The notes: generated by a model from the letters alone, not told the origin. A DNA stretch of 14,123 bases from Bacillota bacterium (GCA_023442905.1 JAEZWY010000181.1:1-14123); one strand, 5' to 3'; shown: positions 1 through 7,783, counted from the stretch's first letter. Numbers and translations: made by a program.

Positions 1-115
1 CATCTGGTTGATGTTCACGAATCATCTTTAAGACCTCACGCGACAATTCTGCACGCGGAGATGCCCCAGTTAAGGCTGCATTTAAAGAATCAATATTCCA
101 TGAAATTAACTTCAT
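1..115 (-). CDS. exoA: Exonuclease III / AP endonuclease, N-terminal part (runs off window)
   Basis: This partial gene reads 38 codons from an ATG at 115 to the window edge. The peptide begins MKLISWNIDSLNAAL and continues with a helix containing SREVLKMIREHQPD. This is the typical start of the ExoA/XthA exonuclease III family of Gram-positives: the first beta strand of the endonuclease/exonuclease/phosphatase fold, with the Asn of SWNID near the active site. The family removes abasic sites and 3'-blocking groups during base excision repair. A TAAAGGGG ribosome binding site lies seven to eight bases upstream and supports the start. The catalytic Glu, Asp and His residues fall outside the window, so integrity cannot be judged. 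It is separated from the next minus-strand gene by a terminator and appears to be independently transcribed. Confidence 0.85.
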   Translation of the reverse strand, partial: MKLISWNIDSLNAALTGASPRAELSREVLKMIREHQPD

Positions 116-146
116 TATTAAACCCCTTTACTCATTTTATGACTAT

Positions 147-175
147 ATTTTAGCATAATCACAAACATAACCGAA
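147..175 (-). promoter_or_regulatory. Candidate exoA promoter (extended -10)
   Basis: On the minus strand a TGC-TAAAAT extended -10 box lies at 147-155, about 30 bases upstream of the exoA ATG. At 17-bp spacing the -35 hexamer would be TTCGGT (170-175), a poor match, so activity would depend on the extended -10. This is a by-eye call only. Confidence 0.35.
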
Positions 176-250
176 ATGAGATTAATAACTAACAGGTTCA
201 CTCTATTATCTTAACATTACCTTTCTGAATACTTGCTGTTCGATAGTCGA

Positions 251-290
251 AAAAGAAAAAAGAATCCCCAGCTTCAACTAGAGATTCTTT
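251..290 (-). terminator. Rho-independent terminator of the beta-glucoside operon
   Basis: On the minus strand an 8-bp perfect stem (arms 283-290 and 259-266, AAAGAATC on both strands) closes a 16-base loop. It is followed by a T-rich run (TTTTTCTTTTT) at 250-260. It starts 16 bases after the EIIC stop codon, so it ends the glucosidase-EIIC transcript before exoA. Confidence 0.75.
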
Positions 291-305
291 CAACAATTGC
301 TTTAT

Positions 306-1673
306 TTATACAGTCCAATCCATGTCGTCATCTTCAACTTGATTACCTTCATTCTTACCTTGTTCAATCTCTGCTTGTTTTATCGCCACGCGTTCAGAAA
401 TCTTAAGGAATGGGATATAGAATAAAGTTGTCACAGCTAAAATAATGATTTGTAGTAAGACCACTTTCAAGTCACCACCACTCGCTAGGAAGCCTGAAAT
501 TAATGGTGGCGTTGTCCAAGGAACTAGCACAATTAATGGTTCTACAAAACCAACTACAGTTGCAATATAGCCAATTAAAGCACCAATTACTGGAGATAGT
601 ACAAATGGAATCATCATCGGTATATTGAAAATGATTGGTAAACCAAAAATCATCGGTTCATTTATTTCAAATAAACCAGGCGCAATGGAAAGTTTCGATA
701 CTTCCCGATAAGGTTGGTACTTACTTACTAAAAATACCGCAATGATTAAAGCTAGGGTGCCGCCCGTACCACCCATTTGTGCGTAAACCGCTTGGAATGA
801 AGAGTTAATAATATTCATTGGTTCTTGCCCATTGGCTACAGCATTCATATTTTCGTTCATATTCACAAGCAATAACGGATCTGTTAGTACACCATTAATT
901 ACCGATTGATGAATACCTAATGTAAATAAGAAATTACCGGTTGAATAAATCAACAAATAGCCGAATATAGATGAATTGACCGCACGTAATGGTTCTTGAA
1001 TAAGTGTTGAAATTAAGGTCACCAGGTCTGTATGAAAAACAACACTTAATAGAGCAGAAATAATCGCAAAGAATGATAAGGTCACAATTGTTGGAATCAT
1101 TGTTGAAAAACCTTGACCAACTGCTGGTGGTACCTGATCACCTAAGTTAATGCTTAATTTTTTATTGTTAGCTAGTTTCATGAAAACTTCTGTAGCTAAT
1201 AACCCCATAATAATCCCAGCGAACATCCCTTAGGTACCCAATTCATTAAAAGATACTACCCCAGAAACCGCTATCGGGTCACTGCCATCAATCGGTGTTG
1301 CCAATCTAGAAATAGCCATCATAATAAATAAAGAAGCCGTTGAAACAGAAGTCGCTGAAATTGGACTTGAAAAGTTTTTATTGGTAGCCAATGAAAAAGC
1401 AATCATTGGTGCAATCAAAAGACCAGCGATATTCAAAGTACCATTTGTAATTACATTCCCAAAAGTTTGAAAATTTGCTAGTATTTCACCACTCAAGAAA
1501 ATCGGGAAGATAACATTATTCACCAAGACGGCAAGCCCAGCTAGAATAAACATCGGCATAATATTCGCAAAAGCGTCTCGCAAACTTCGCAGATGAACTT
1601 GATTTCCAATCTTAACAGAGAAATTCGTAAATTTTTCAATAAAAACATTGTTCTGAACTTTATTTTGAGCCAT
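306..1673 (-). pseudogene. PTS cellobiose-type EIIC permease, split by an in-frame TAA
   Basis: Two open segments in the same reading frame, 1673-1233 (147 residues) and 1229-306, together make a 455-residue protein, the usual length of CelB/ChbC-type EIIC sugar porters. The N-terminal part has an amphipathic start and several hydrophobic helices. The C-terminal part has the family's loop NEPMIFGLPIIFNIPMMIPF and a charged tail. EIIC translocates and helps phosphorylate cellobiose-like beta-glucosides using EIIB~P; no EIIA or EIIB gene is nearby, so they would be encoded elsewhere. The break is a TAA at 1230-1232 between GGT-ACC and GGG-ATG (LGT-stop-GMF). The family normally has an uninterrupted small/polar residue followed by G-(M/L)-F here, so CAA to TAA is the simplest origin. 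An ATG follows one codon later, but no well-spaced ribosome binding site precedes it. The gene start has AGAGGGG upstream and lies 15 bases after the glucosidase stop. A sequencing error or a very recent mutation are the alternatives. Confidence 0.85.
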
Positions 1674-1688
1674 CTCTTTTGCCCCTCT

Positions 1689-3062
1689 CTATTCTTTATT
1701 CAAATTATATTTTTCATTGTATTCCTGAATAGTTTCCTTAAACCATTGGTAGGATTTCTTCGGTACCCGTTTCATATCTCTCAAATCATGATTGGTACGG
1801 TTGACATATACTAGACCGTAACGTTTTCGCATGTCACCTTGAGAGGATAAAATATCAATTAATCCCCAACCTAGGTAACCCATAATTTCTACACCGTCTT
1901 CATGAATGGCATCAAACATCGCTTCCATATGCGCTTCATGATAAGCAATACGATAGTCGTCCTGAATTGGATTTTCCCCGTCCCATTCTTCCTGCACACC
2001 AATACCATTTTCAATCGGGAAAACTGGCAGCTGATATCTTTGATACATTTTATTCATTACATCCCGGAAACCTAATGGGTCAATTTGCCAATTCCATTCA
2101 GTTGTATCAAGATGCGGATTATCTACTTTACCTTCAACTAAGTACCAGTTAGGTTCAGTATCTACCGGGATTTCTTCCGCCGAAATGGTTGTTGAAGCAT
2201 AATAAGAAAAACTCAAATAATCATTATAATGATTTGCAATTGCATCAAGCTCTTCGTCTGTCGCTTTCCAGTCAATTTGTTTATTTTTAATATAGGTCAA
2301 CACTTCATTTGAGTATTGTCCTTTTGCATATGCATCTAATAAATTATAATTAATGAATTCATCCCATTTACGAGCAGCCAAGATATCTTCAGGTTTTGAC
2401 GTAGCTGGATACACCTCACTATAAGCCAACATACCACCCATCTTCGCATCAGAATTTTCATGCAAATAGTTGGTGATTTCTGCATGACTAGCCATCACAT
2501 TATGCATGATTTGATATAACTCATGGACATCTTGCTTGCCATTTTGGGCCCCAGCAATCAAATAGCTAATATTTGGTTCTGAATACAGGTTTTGCTCATT
2601 AAAAATAATCCAATACTTCACCTTATTTGAAAACTCATCTACCATCTTTTGACCATAGCGAACAAATGCTTCTTTTACATGTTTTGAAGTAAAGCCATTA
2701 TATTGTTCAGCAAGGTGAAGTGGCATATCAAAGTGGTATAAACAAATCATCGGTTCAATACCCCGCGCAATTAACGCATCTACAATACGGTGATAATAGT
2801 CGATACCTTCTTGATTAAAATCACCGTCCCCGTCCTGTACCACACGGGACCAGGAAATTTGGAACCGATACATATTCATCCCTAGATCCTGAATATAATC
2901 AAAGTCTTCCTCAAAGTGATGGTAATTATCATTTGCAAAATGCCAGTCACTCGCAAACTCACTAGCCTCTCTTACATCATAGACTGATAAAGACTTACCG
3001 CCTTCATTCCAGCCACCTTCAGTTTGCATACTTGAAACAGAATTTCCCCAATAGAATGTCAT
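1689..3062 (-). CDS. 6-phospho-beta-glucosidase, glycoside hydrolase family 1
   Basis: A 457-residue GH1 enzyme of full family length. It would hydrolyse 6-phospho-beta-glucosides delivered by the PTS to glucose 6-phosphate and glucose or an aglycone in the cytoplasm. The N-terminal FYWGNSVSSMQTEGGWNEGG segment is the GH1 N-terminal signature (substrate-binding Gln13 and Glu15 region). The acid/base Glu is E156 in IFNEQN, and the nucleophile is E351 in FPIENGIG. A SSQGDMRKRYGLVYV segment near the C-terminus matches the Ser...Lys-x-Tyr phosphate-binding loop that separates phospho-glucosidases from plain glucosidases. The ATG at 3062 is preferred: GAGGAGG lies eight bases upstream, and an in-frame TTG five codons earlier would overlap that ribosome binding site. 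It is first in an operon with the downstream EIIC gene (15-base gap) and divergent from a GntR regulator, with a cre-like box and an operator upstream. Confidence 0.92.
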   Translation of the reverse strand: MTFYWGNSVSSMQTEGGWNEGGKSLSVYDVREASEFASDWHFANDNYHHFEEDFDYIQDLGMNMYRFQISWSRVVQDGDGDFNQEGIDYYHRIVDALIARGIEPMICLYHFDMPLHLAEQYNGFTSKHVKEAFVRYGQKMVDEFSNKVKYWIIFNEQNLYSEPNISYLIAGAQNGKQDVHELYQIMHNVMASHAEITNYLHENSDAKMGGMLAYSEVYPATSKPEDILAARKWDEFINYNLLDAYAKGQYSNEVLTYIKNKQIDWKATDEELDAIANHYNDYLSFSYYASTTISAEEIPVDTEPNWYLVEGKVDNPHLDTTEWNWQIDPLGFRDVMNKMYQRYQLPVFPIENGIGVQEEWDGENPIQDDYRIAYHEAHMEAMFDAIHEDGVEIMGYLGWGLIDILSSQGDMRKRYGLVYVNRTNHDLRDMKRVPKKSYQWFKETIQEYNEKYNLNKE

Positions 3063-3083
3063 AATATTCCTCCTCAAAATTTT

Positions 3084-3097
3084 AGTAAGCGGTTACA
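3084..3097 (-). promoter_or_regulatory. cre-like catabolite repression box
   Basis: On the minus strand the site reads TGTAACCGCTTACT. It fits the CcpA consensus TGWNANCGNTNWCA at every fixed position except the last base. It lies about 22 bases upstream of the glucosidase ATG, downstream of any likely promoter, so CcpA would act as a roadblock. This fits carbon catabolite repression of beta-glucoside use. Confidence 0.7.
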
Positions 3098-3150
3098 TTT
3101 ATAGGTATATATTAAAACAAATTTCCAATAGGAGAAAGACATCAAACAAA

Positions 3151-3176
3151 CTTTGTAAACGTATCAGTTTACAAAG
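3151..3176. promoter_or_regulatory. Inverted-repeat operator between glucosidase operon and gntR
   Basis: A perfect inverted repeat with 10-bp arms, CTTTGTAAAC and GTTTACAAAG, and a 6-bp spacer (3161-3166). Its right arm contains the -35 box of the gntR promoter, and it lies about 90 bases upstream of the glucosidase start. Position and symmetry fit the binding site of the adjacent GntR/HutC-type regulator, giving autoregulation and control of the divergent operon. The assignment to this regulator is an inference from adjacency. Confidence 0.75.
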
Positions 3177-3196
3177 AGATAAGCAAATTCTATAAT
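3168..3196 (+). promoter_or_regulatory. gntR promoter
   Basis: TTTACA at 3168-3173 and a consensus TATAAT at 3191-3196 are separated by exactly 17 bp. Initiation near 3203 would leave a leader of about a dozen bases before the TTG start. The -35 box lies inside the operator's right arm, so repressor binding should block RNA polymerase. Confidence 0.7.
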
Positions 3197-3214
3197 TTAT
3201 TAGAGGTGATTCTT

Positions 3215-3931
3215 TTGTCAAAATATACGAGCATAGCTGACGATTTACGCGATCAAATACTCATAGGAAAATATAAAGATTCAGATAAATTACCCAAGCA
3301 AGCAGACCTAGCTGACTTATACCATACAAGTAGAGTAACAATTTCTCGCGCTATTGGTATTTTACAGCTAGAAGGCTTACTTTCTACCGAGTTTGGTGGC
3401 GGTACTAAGATTAATCGAATCAATACCGAAAATCAATTTTTTGACCATATGATTAATACCCCATCTGGCGCTAGTTATAACTACGGAGGCAAGGGTCAGC
3501 TAACTTCTACCATAGTCTCCTTCGAACAACGATTACCTGTAGACTTTGAGCAGCAAAAACTACATATCAAAAAAACGGATGAAGTGTATGATATCATCCG
3601 CGTGAGAAACTTAAATGGTCAGCCATTTATTATCGAATATACGATAATGCCAGTAAAAGTGATCCCTAATATTACAATGGAGATATTAAGTGATTCTATC
3701 TATACCCATATCCAACACACTTTAAATCTTGATTTAGGCAAATCTTTTCGTATCATATCAGCAGATGAAGCAGATGCATTTGATAGCCAATATTTACAAA
3801 CGGAAATAGGAAAACCAATCCTAGAAATCGAACAAGTCGCTTTTCTAAAAAATGATATACCCTTTGAATATTCCCAAACTCGTCACTTATATAACAAAGG
3901 GCGTATTATTTATGTAGAATTATATCGATAG
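3215..3931 (+). CDS. GntR-family (HutC/UTRA) transcriptional repressor of beta-glucoside genes
   Basis: A 238-residue regulator with an N-terminal winged helix-turn-helix (residues about 1-68: SIADDLRDQILIGKY, LPKQADLADLY, TSRVTISRAIGIL, LEGLLSTEFGGGTKI) and a C-terminal UTRA effector domain (about 90-235, including the IIRVRNLNGQPFIIEYTIMP strand pair and an EIEQVAFLKNDIPFEYSQTRH segment). It is probably a repressor released by a phosphorylated beta-glucoside. The TTG at 3215 is chosen as start because AGAGGTG lies seven bases upstream; the GTG at 3206 is itself part of that ribosome binding site. It is divergent from the GH1-EIIC operon with a shared operator between them. If the porter is inactive in this strain, its effector may rarely accumulate from uptake through this system. 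Confidence 0.88.
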   Translation: MSKYTSIADDLRDQILIGKYKDSDKLPKQADLADLYHTSRVTISRAIGILQLEGLLSTEFGGGTKINRINTENQFFDHMINTPSGASYNYGGKGQLTSTIVSFEQRLPVDFEQQKLHIKKTDEVYDIIRVRNLNGQPFIIEYTIMPVKVIPNITMEILSDSIYTHIQHTLNLDLGKSFRIISADEADAFDSQYLQTEIGKPILEIEQVAFLKNDIPFEYSQTRHLYNKGRIIYVELYR

Positions 3932-3960
3932 AAAAAAGCCACCCTAGCTGGATGACTTTT
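3932..3960 (-). terminator. Terminator for the decayed minus-strand gene; may also serve gntR
   Basis: On the minus strand AAAAGTCATCC pairs with GGGTGGCTTTT through Watson-Crick pairs plus two G-U wobbles, followed by TTTTTT at 3937-3932. On the plus strand the same positions become A-C mismatches, so the hairpin is clearly better on the minus strand. It begins 11 bases after the stop at 3971. It is also the only hairpin after gntR. Confidence 0.6.
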
Positions 3961-3970
3961 GACTAGCTTA

Positions 3971-4574
3971 TCAGTCTTCATCTACCCAATGGTAAAGGAA
4001 GAACATGTAGCCCCAAAACTTCTTAATTTCACGGAAACCGCCAGCTTTTAAATAACTAGGCCCCTCATTCCATTGCACGTTTTTACCATCAATTTCACGA
4101 TATGAAGCCTCATAGGTTAAGTCAAAACCGTAATGACGGTTTTGTCGTTCATAAATCATTTTGGTACGTAACATATGATAATCAGATGATGTAATAATTG
4201 CTGAGTCGTAGCCTAAATCTGCCATCATTTGTATGGTAGGAAAACCACATCCATATCATACTCAGTGTTCATGTATTTAACAAACTGTTTATAAGCATCT
4301 ATTTCCTCTTGGATAACCTCTATTGGCTGATAGGTTTCAATTAAAATGTACCGGTCTAAATCTAACTGAATCGTAGGTGATAGTTCTCGCAATTCAGGTT
4401 GAATGAATAACAAATCATCCGGAATAAAGGTCACTTCATGGTGGGTAGCCAATTGATCAAACCAAATTTTTGAATACATTTGGTCACGAGCAGCCACTTC
4501 CTCAAGTTGTGTGACATCAATAGTTTGAGTGCTTTGGTAGCAACTTTTCCAATATTAGGTAAAGCGTGTGACAT
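3971..4574 (-). pseudogene. Frame-broken remnant with a DUF218/YdcF-like C-terminal piece
   Basis: An ATG at 4574 has a fine ribosome binding site (GGAGAGGG) but its frame closes after about 46 codons. A second frame carries 90 residues from 4497 to 4225, plus upstream sense-looking TIDVTQLEEVAARDQMYSK. A third frame (4228-3971, overlapping by ATGA) carries DLGYDSAIITSSDYHMLRTKM. That last segment matches the conserved TS-x-YHMxR region of DUF218 (SanA/YdcF-like) proteins, but the domain's N-terminal half is missing. The middle segment, with an ARDQMYSK motif, a VTFIPDD strand and a terminal VVFLPY, looks faintly like polysaccharide pyruvyl transferases; this is a weak guess. Translational coupling of two short genes through ATGA is the alternative, but neither piece is a complete known domain. 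Terminator and ribosome binding site are intact, suggesting recent decay. Confidence 0.6.
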
Positions 4575-4647
4575 AATACCCTCTCCTTCATTTTCTTCAC
4601 TTTATATTACTATCTTAATATATATAAGTTTATACTAAAAGGAGAAA

Positions 4648-4677
4648 ATGCTTGATTTCAAAGACAAGCGTGAATAA
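4648..4677 (+). other. Nine-codon ORF with ribosome binding site (MLDFKDKRE)
   Basis: AAAGGAG at 4638-4644 sits ideally before an ATG that is followed by eight sense codons and TAA. A possible promoter (TTCACT, 17 bp, TATATA) lies just upstream. It could be a leader peptide, the stub of a truncated gene, or chance. It opens directly onto the tandem hairpin array. Confidence 0.2.
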
Positions 4678-4710
4678 GCTTACCTCAACAAGTGGAAGAA
4701 TTAGTTTATA

Positions 4711-4925
4711 TTCTTCCAGTTAAGCGCCTCAGCTGGAACAATTTATTTTTATTCTTCCAGTTAAGCACCTCAGCTGGAATAATTGGTTTTTATTCTTCCA
4801 GTTAATCACCTCAGCTGGAACAATTGGTTTTTATTCTTCCGGTTAATCGCCTCAGCTGGAATAATTGGTTTTTTTCTTCCAGTTAAGCGCCTCAACTGGA
4901 ACAATTTATTTTTATTCTTCTAGCT
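4711..4925. repeat. Tandem array of 41-bp hairpin-forming units (5 copies plus a partial sixth)
   Basis: Units begin at 4711, 4752, 4793, 4834, 4874 and 4915, giving periods of 41, 41, 41, 40 and 41 bp; the sixth decays after about 10 bases. Each full unit has TTCCAGTT, a loop like AAGCGCCTC, then AGCTGGAA, then a T-rich linker (CAATTTATTTTTA or YAATTGGTTTTTA). The arms can pair over 8 bp. Unit 4 changes an A-U pair to G-U and unit 5 changes a U-G pair to U-A, so the stem survives in every copy. The first and last copies share one linker type and the middle three another. The half-site TGGAAGAA at 4693-4700 also pairs with the first unit. It lies in a 459-base stretch (4575-5033) with no convincing protein gene. 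Function is unknown. Confidence 0.9.
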
Positions 4926-4940
4926 AGGTACAACTCAAAA

Positions 4941-4985
4941 CCAAAAAACGTATATGCCTTACTTGCGCAAGTAAGGCATATACGT
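4941..4985 (-). terminator. Strong adhE terminator (perfect 38-bp palindrome)
   Basis: Bases 4948-4985 form a perfect palindrome with 19-base arms (ACGTATATGCCTTACTTGC and its complement) and no unpaired centre. On the minus strand it is followed by TTTTTT at 4947-4942. It starts 49 bases after the adhE stop. The plus-strand side lacks a T-run, so it acts on adhE. Confidence 0.9.
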
Positions 4986-5033
4986 GTATAAAAGGGGATC
5001 AAATTTAGGTATTACTTGATGCGTCGGATACTA

Positions 5034-7676
5034 TTAATTGTAGTTTGCTTGTCTTTCTTTATATCCATAATATGCATCTTCAAGGATTTCTTGCATTTCA
5101 TTTACTAAAGCTAAGCGTGGATTCACTGGTGTACATTGGTCCTCAAAGGCTAAGTAGGCGATATCTTCTGTTTTATCCATGAAGGCAGATTCATCAACGC
5201 CCTGGTCTTTTAGACTCATTTGAATTCCAACACGTTCTCCAAGTTCGAACACAGCTTGTGCTAAGTTTTTTACTCCTTCTTCTGGAGTTTTTGCATCAAG
5301 TCCGATTAATTTAGCGATGTCTTGGTATTTTACATCTGCTTTGTAGTAATTGTATTTTGGCCAGTTCGCCTGTTTCGCTGGTCGGGTTCCGTTATAGCGA
5401 ATAACGAATGGAAGTAAAATCGCATTTGTTCGACCGTGAACTGTATGGAAAACTCCACCAATCTTATGAGCCATTGAGTGGTTAATTCCTAAGAAGGCAT
5501 TACCAAATGCCATACCCGCCATAGTTGAAGCGTTATGCATTCTTTCACGTGCTTCTGGATCATTATATTTTACTGAAGCTTCTAAGTTTTCGAATACAAT
5601 CTTAATTGCTTGTAAAGCCAGTCCATCAGTAAAGTCGTTAGCCATCACTGATACATACGCTTCGATCGCGTGGGTTAACACGTCCATCCCTGTATCAGCT
5701 GTAACAAAATCTGGTACAGTCTCAACTAAAGCAGGATCTACAATTGCGACTGTTGGTAGTAATGAATAGTCCGCTAATGGGTATTTCATATTATTTTTCT
5801 TATCAGAGATAACCGCAAATGGTGTCACTTCAGATCCTGTTCCTGATGTCGTTGGAATACCTACATACTTCGCTTTAGACCCAAGTTCTGGGAACTTAAC
5901 CGCTCTTTTACGGATGTCTAGGAATTTTTGAACTAAATCTCTAAAGTCTACTTCTGGTTGTTCGTAGAATAACCACATGACTTTAGCTGCATCCATAACA
6001 GACCCCCCACCTAGTGCGATAATTGTATCGGGTTGGAATTGAGCCATGGCTTCAGCACCACTTCTAACGGTTGTTATATCTGGATCTGGTTCAACGTTAT
6101 GGAAGATTTGGTAATTTACTTTATTTTGACGTGCCTCAAGCTGGTCGATAATTCTTTGAGTAAAGCCGAGTTTCATCATAGATTCATCCGTAACAATCAT
6201 GACGCGTTCAACATCAGCCATTGTTTTTAAATATTGGATTGAGTCACGTTCGAAATAAATTTTTGAAGGTACTTTAAACCATTGCATGTTATTGCGTCGT
6301 CTCCCTACTGTTTTAATGTTAAGTAGATTCAATGCTCCGACGTTTCCACCAACTGAGTTGCGTCCGTATGATCCACAACCTAGAGTTAATGAAGGGATGA
6401 AGGCATTGTATACATCTCCGATTCCCCCGAATGTTGAAGGAGAGTTCCAAATAACTCGAATGGCTTTAACTTGACGGCCGAATTCATTCGCTAATTCTTG
6501 ATTTTGTGTATGAATCGCAGCTGAGTGACCTAATCCAAAGAACTCAACCATTTGTGCAGCTTTTTGAATTCCATCTTCAGTTGTTTCTGACTTCAATAAG
6601 GCTAAGACTGGAGATAGTTTTTCGCGTGTTAATGGTTCGTTTGGTCCAACTTCTGACACCTCTGCTACTAGAATATTTGTTTCTTCCGGAACGGTGAAAC
6701 CTGCTTGTTCTGCAATCCATGTCGCTGGTTTCCCAACAATTTCACTATTTAATTTTGCGCCAGCACAGTTTTCACTGAATGCTTTAGAACCGAAACAAAA
6801 TTCCTCTAATAGTGCTTTCTCTTTTGAATTTACGATATAAGCATGATAGCTTACTAATTCATCTTTAAATTCTTTATAGATTTCTTTATCAACAATTGCG
6901 GCTTGTTCAGAAGCACATACCATTCCGTTATCGAATGATTTACTTAATACGATGTCATAAGCTGCTTGCTTAACGTTTGCTGTCTTTTCAACGTAAGCTG
7001 GCACATTTCCTGCCCCAACTCCTAACGCTGGCTTACCACATGAGTAAGCTGATTTAACCATGGCATTTCCACCAGTGGCTAAGATTGTCGCAACCCCATC
7101 GTGATTCATTAATGCATTCGTTGCATCTAACGATGGTTCTGTAATCCACTGTACACAGTTTTCTGGTGCACCTGCTTCAATCGCTGCATCTCGAACGATT
7201 TGAGCAGCGTGAGCCGATGACTCAAGTGCTGCCGGGTGAAATGAAAAAATGATTGGGTTACGAGTTTTTAATGCGATGAGCGCTTTGAAAATAGTTGTCG
7301 ACGTCGGATTCGTTGTCGGAGTGATGGCGCAAATAACTCCAACAGGTTCAGCAATTTCTGTAATCCCCGTCACTTCATCATCACTGATAACACCAACTGT
7401 CTTCATATCTCGCATGTAATTTACAACGTGCTCACAAGCAAATAAGTTCTTTGTCGCCTTGTCTTCAAATACACCACGGCCAGTTTCTTCAACCGCATGT
7501 CTTGCTAAAGTACCATGTTGATCTAAAGCTGCAACTGAAGCTTTCGCTACAATGTGATCAATTTGCTCTTGATTAAAATGATCGAATTCCTCTAAAGCAA
7601 CCAAACCTTTTTCTACTAAACTATTAATCATGTAATTAACATTTCCGATAACATCTTTTTCAATTAATTCCGTCAT
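5034..7676 (-). CDS. adhE: Bifunctional acetaldehyde-CoA / iron-dependent alcohol dehydrogenase
   Basis: A complete 880-residue AdhE fusion. Residues about 1-440 are the CoA-acylating aldehyde dehydrogenase, with the catalytic cysteine C254 in NGMVCASEQ and PVGVICAITPTTNPT near residue 111. A linker around 440-465 leads to the iron-dependent alcohol dehydrogenase, with GGGSVMDAAK near 556, GTGSEVTPFAVI near 612, and predicted iron ligands D665, H669, H733 and H747. It reduces acetyl-CoA to acetaldehyde and then ethanol, oxidising two NADH, and family members form cytoplasmic spirosome filaments. All key residues seen are present. The ATG at 7676 follows an AAGGGGAG ribosome binding site. It lies next to pflA-pflB, whose acetyl-CoA it would consume, but has its own promoter and terminators on both sides. 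The upstream region shares a motif with pflB. Confidence 0.97.
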   Translation of the reverse strand: MTELIEKDVIGNVNYMINSLVEKGLVALEEFDHFNQEQIDHIVAKASVAALDQHGTLARHAVEETGRGVFEDKATKNLFACEHVVNYMRDMKTVGVISDDEVTGITEIAEPVGVICAITPTTNPTSTTIFKALIALKTRNPIIFSFHPAALESSAHAAQIVRDAAIEAGAPENCVQWITEPSLDATNALMNHDGVATILATGGNAMVKSAYSCGKPALGVGAGNVPAYVEKTANVKQAAYDIVLSKSFDNGMVCASEQAAIVDKEIYKEFKDELVSYHAYIVNSKEKALLEEFCFGSKAFSENCAGAKLNSEIVGKPATWIAEQAGFTVPEETNILVAEVSEVGPNEPLTREKLSPVLALLKSETTEDGIQKAAQMVEFFGLGHSAAIHTQNQELANEFGRQVKAIRVIWNSPSTFGGIGDVYNAFIPSLTLGCGSYGRNSVGGNVGALNLLNIKTVGRRRNNMQWFKVPSKIYFERDSIQYLKTMADVERVMIVTDESMMKLGFTQRIIDQLEARQNKVNYQIFHNVEPDPDITTVRSGAEAMAQFQPDTIIALGGGSVMDAAKVMWLFYEQPEVDFRDLVQKFLDIRKRAVKFPELGSKAKYVGIPTTSGTGSEVTPFAVISDKKNNMKYPLADYSLLPTVAIVDPALVETVPDFVTADTGMDVLTHAIEAYVSVMANDFTDGLALQAIKIVFENLEASVKYNDPEARERMHNASTMAGMAFGNAFLGINHSMAHKIGGVFHTVHGRTNAILLPFVIRYNGTRPAKQANWPKYNYYKADVKYQDIAKLIGLDAKTPEEGVKNLAQAVFELGERVGIQMSLKDQGVDESAFMDKTEDIAYLAFEDQCTPVNPRLALVNEMQEILEDAYYGYKERQANYN

Positions 7677-7709
7677 TGTTACGCTCCCCTTTTCTTTATC
7701 TATGATTAC

Positions 7710-7727
7710 ATGTTACCCTTTTCACAA
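7710..7727 (-). promoter_or_regulatory. Rex-like half-dyad in the adhE leader
   Basis: On the minus strand the site reads TTGTGAAAAGGGTAACAT. The left half matches the Gram-positive Rex consensus TTGTGAAA exactly, while the right half is degenerate. Rex (NADH/NAD sensing) controls adhE in many Firmicutes, so the site is plausible but unproven. It lies about 35 bases upstream of the start codon, downstream of the predicted promoter. Confidence 0.4.
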
Positions 7728-7783
7728 ACGAAAGTAAAGAGGTTTATTGTTAAAAATGCTAATATAATAGTTTTTTATCAGGT

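Noticed and set aside
306..1673. Two separate PTS genes
   Set aside because: Both pieces are in the same frame, separated by a single stop and one codon, and together equal one normal EIIC. The second ATG lacks a proper ribosome binding site.
4711..4925. CRISPR array
   Set aside because: The period is 41 bp but there are no unique spacers: the linker between hairpins is itself nearly identical from unit to unit, and no cas genes are nearby.
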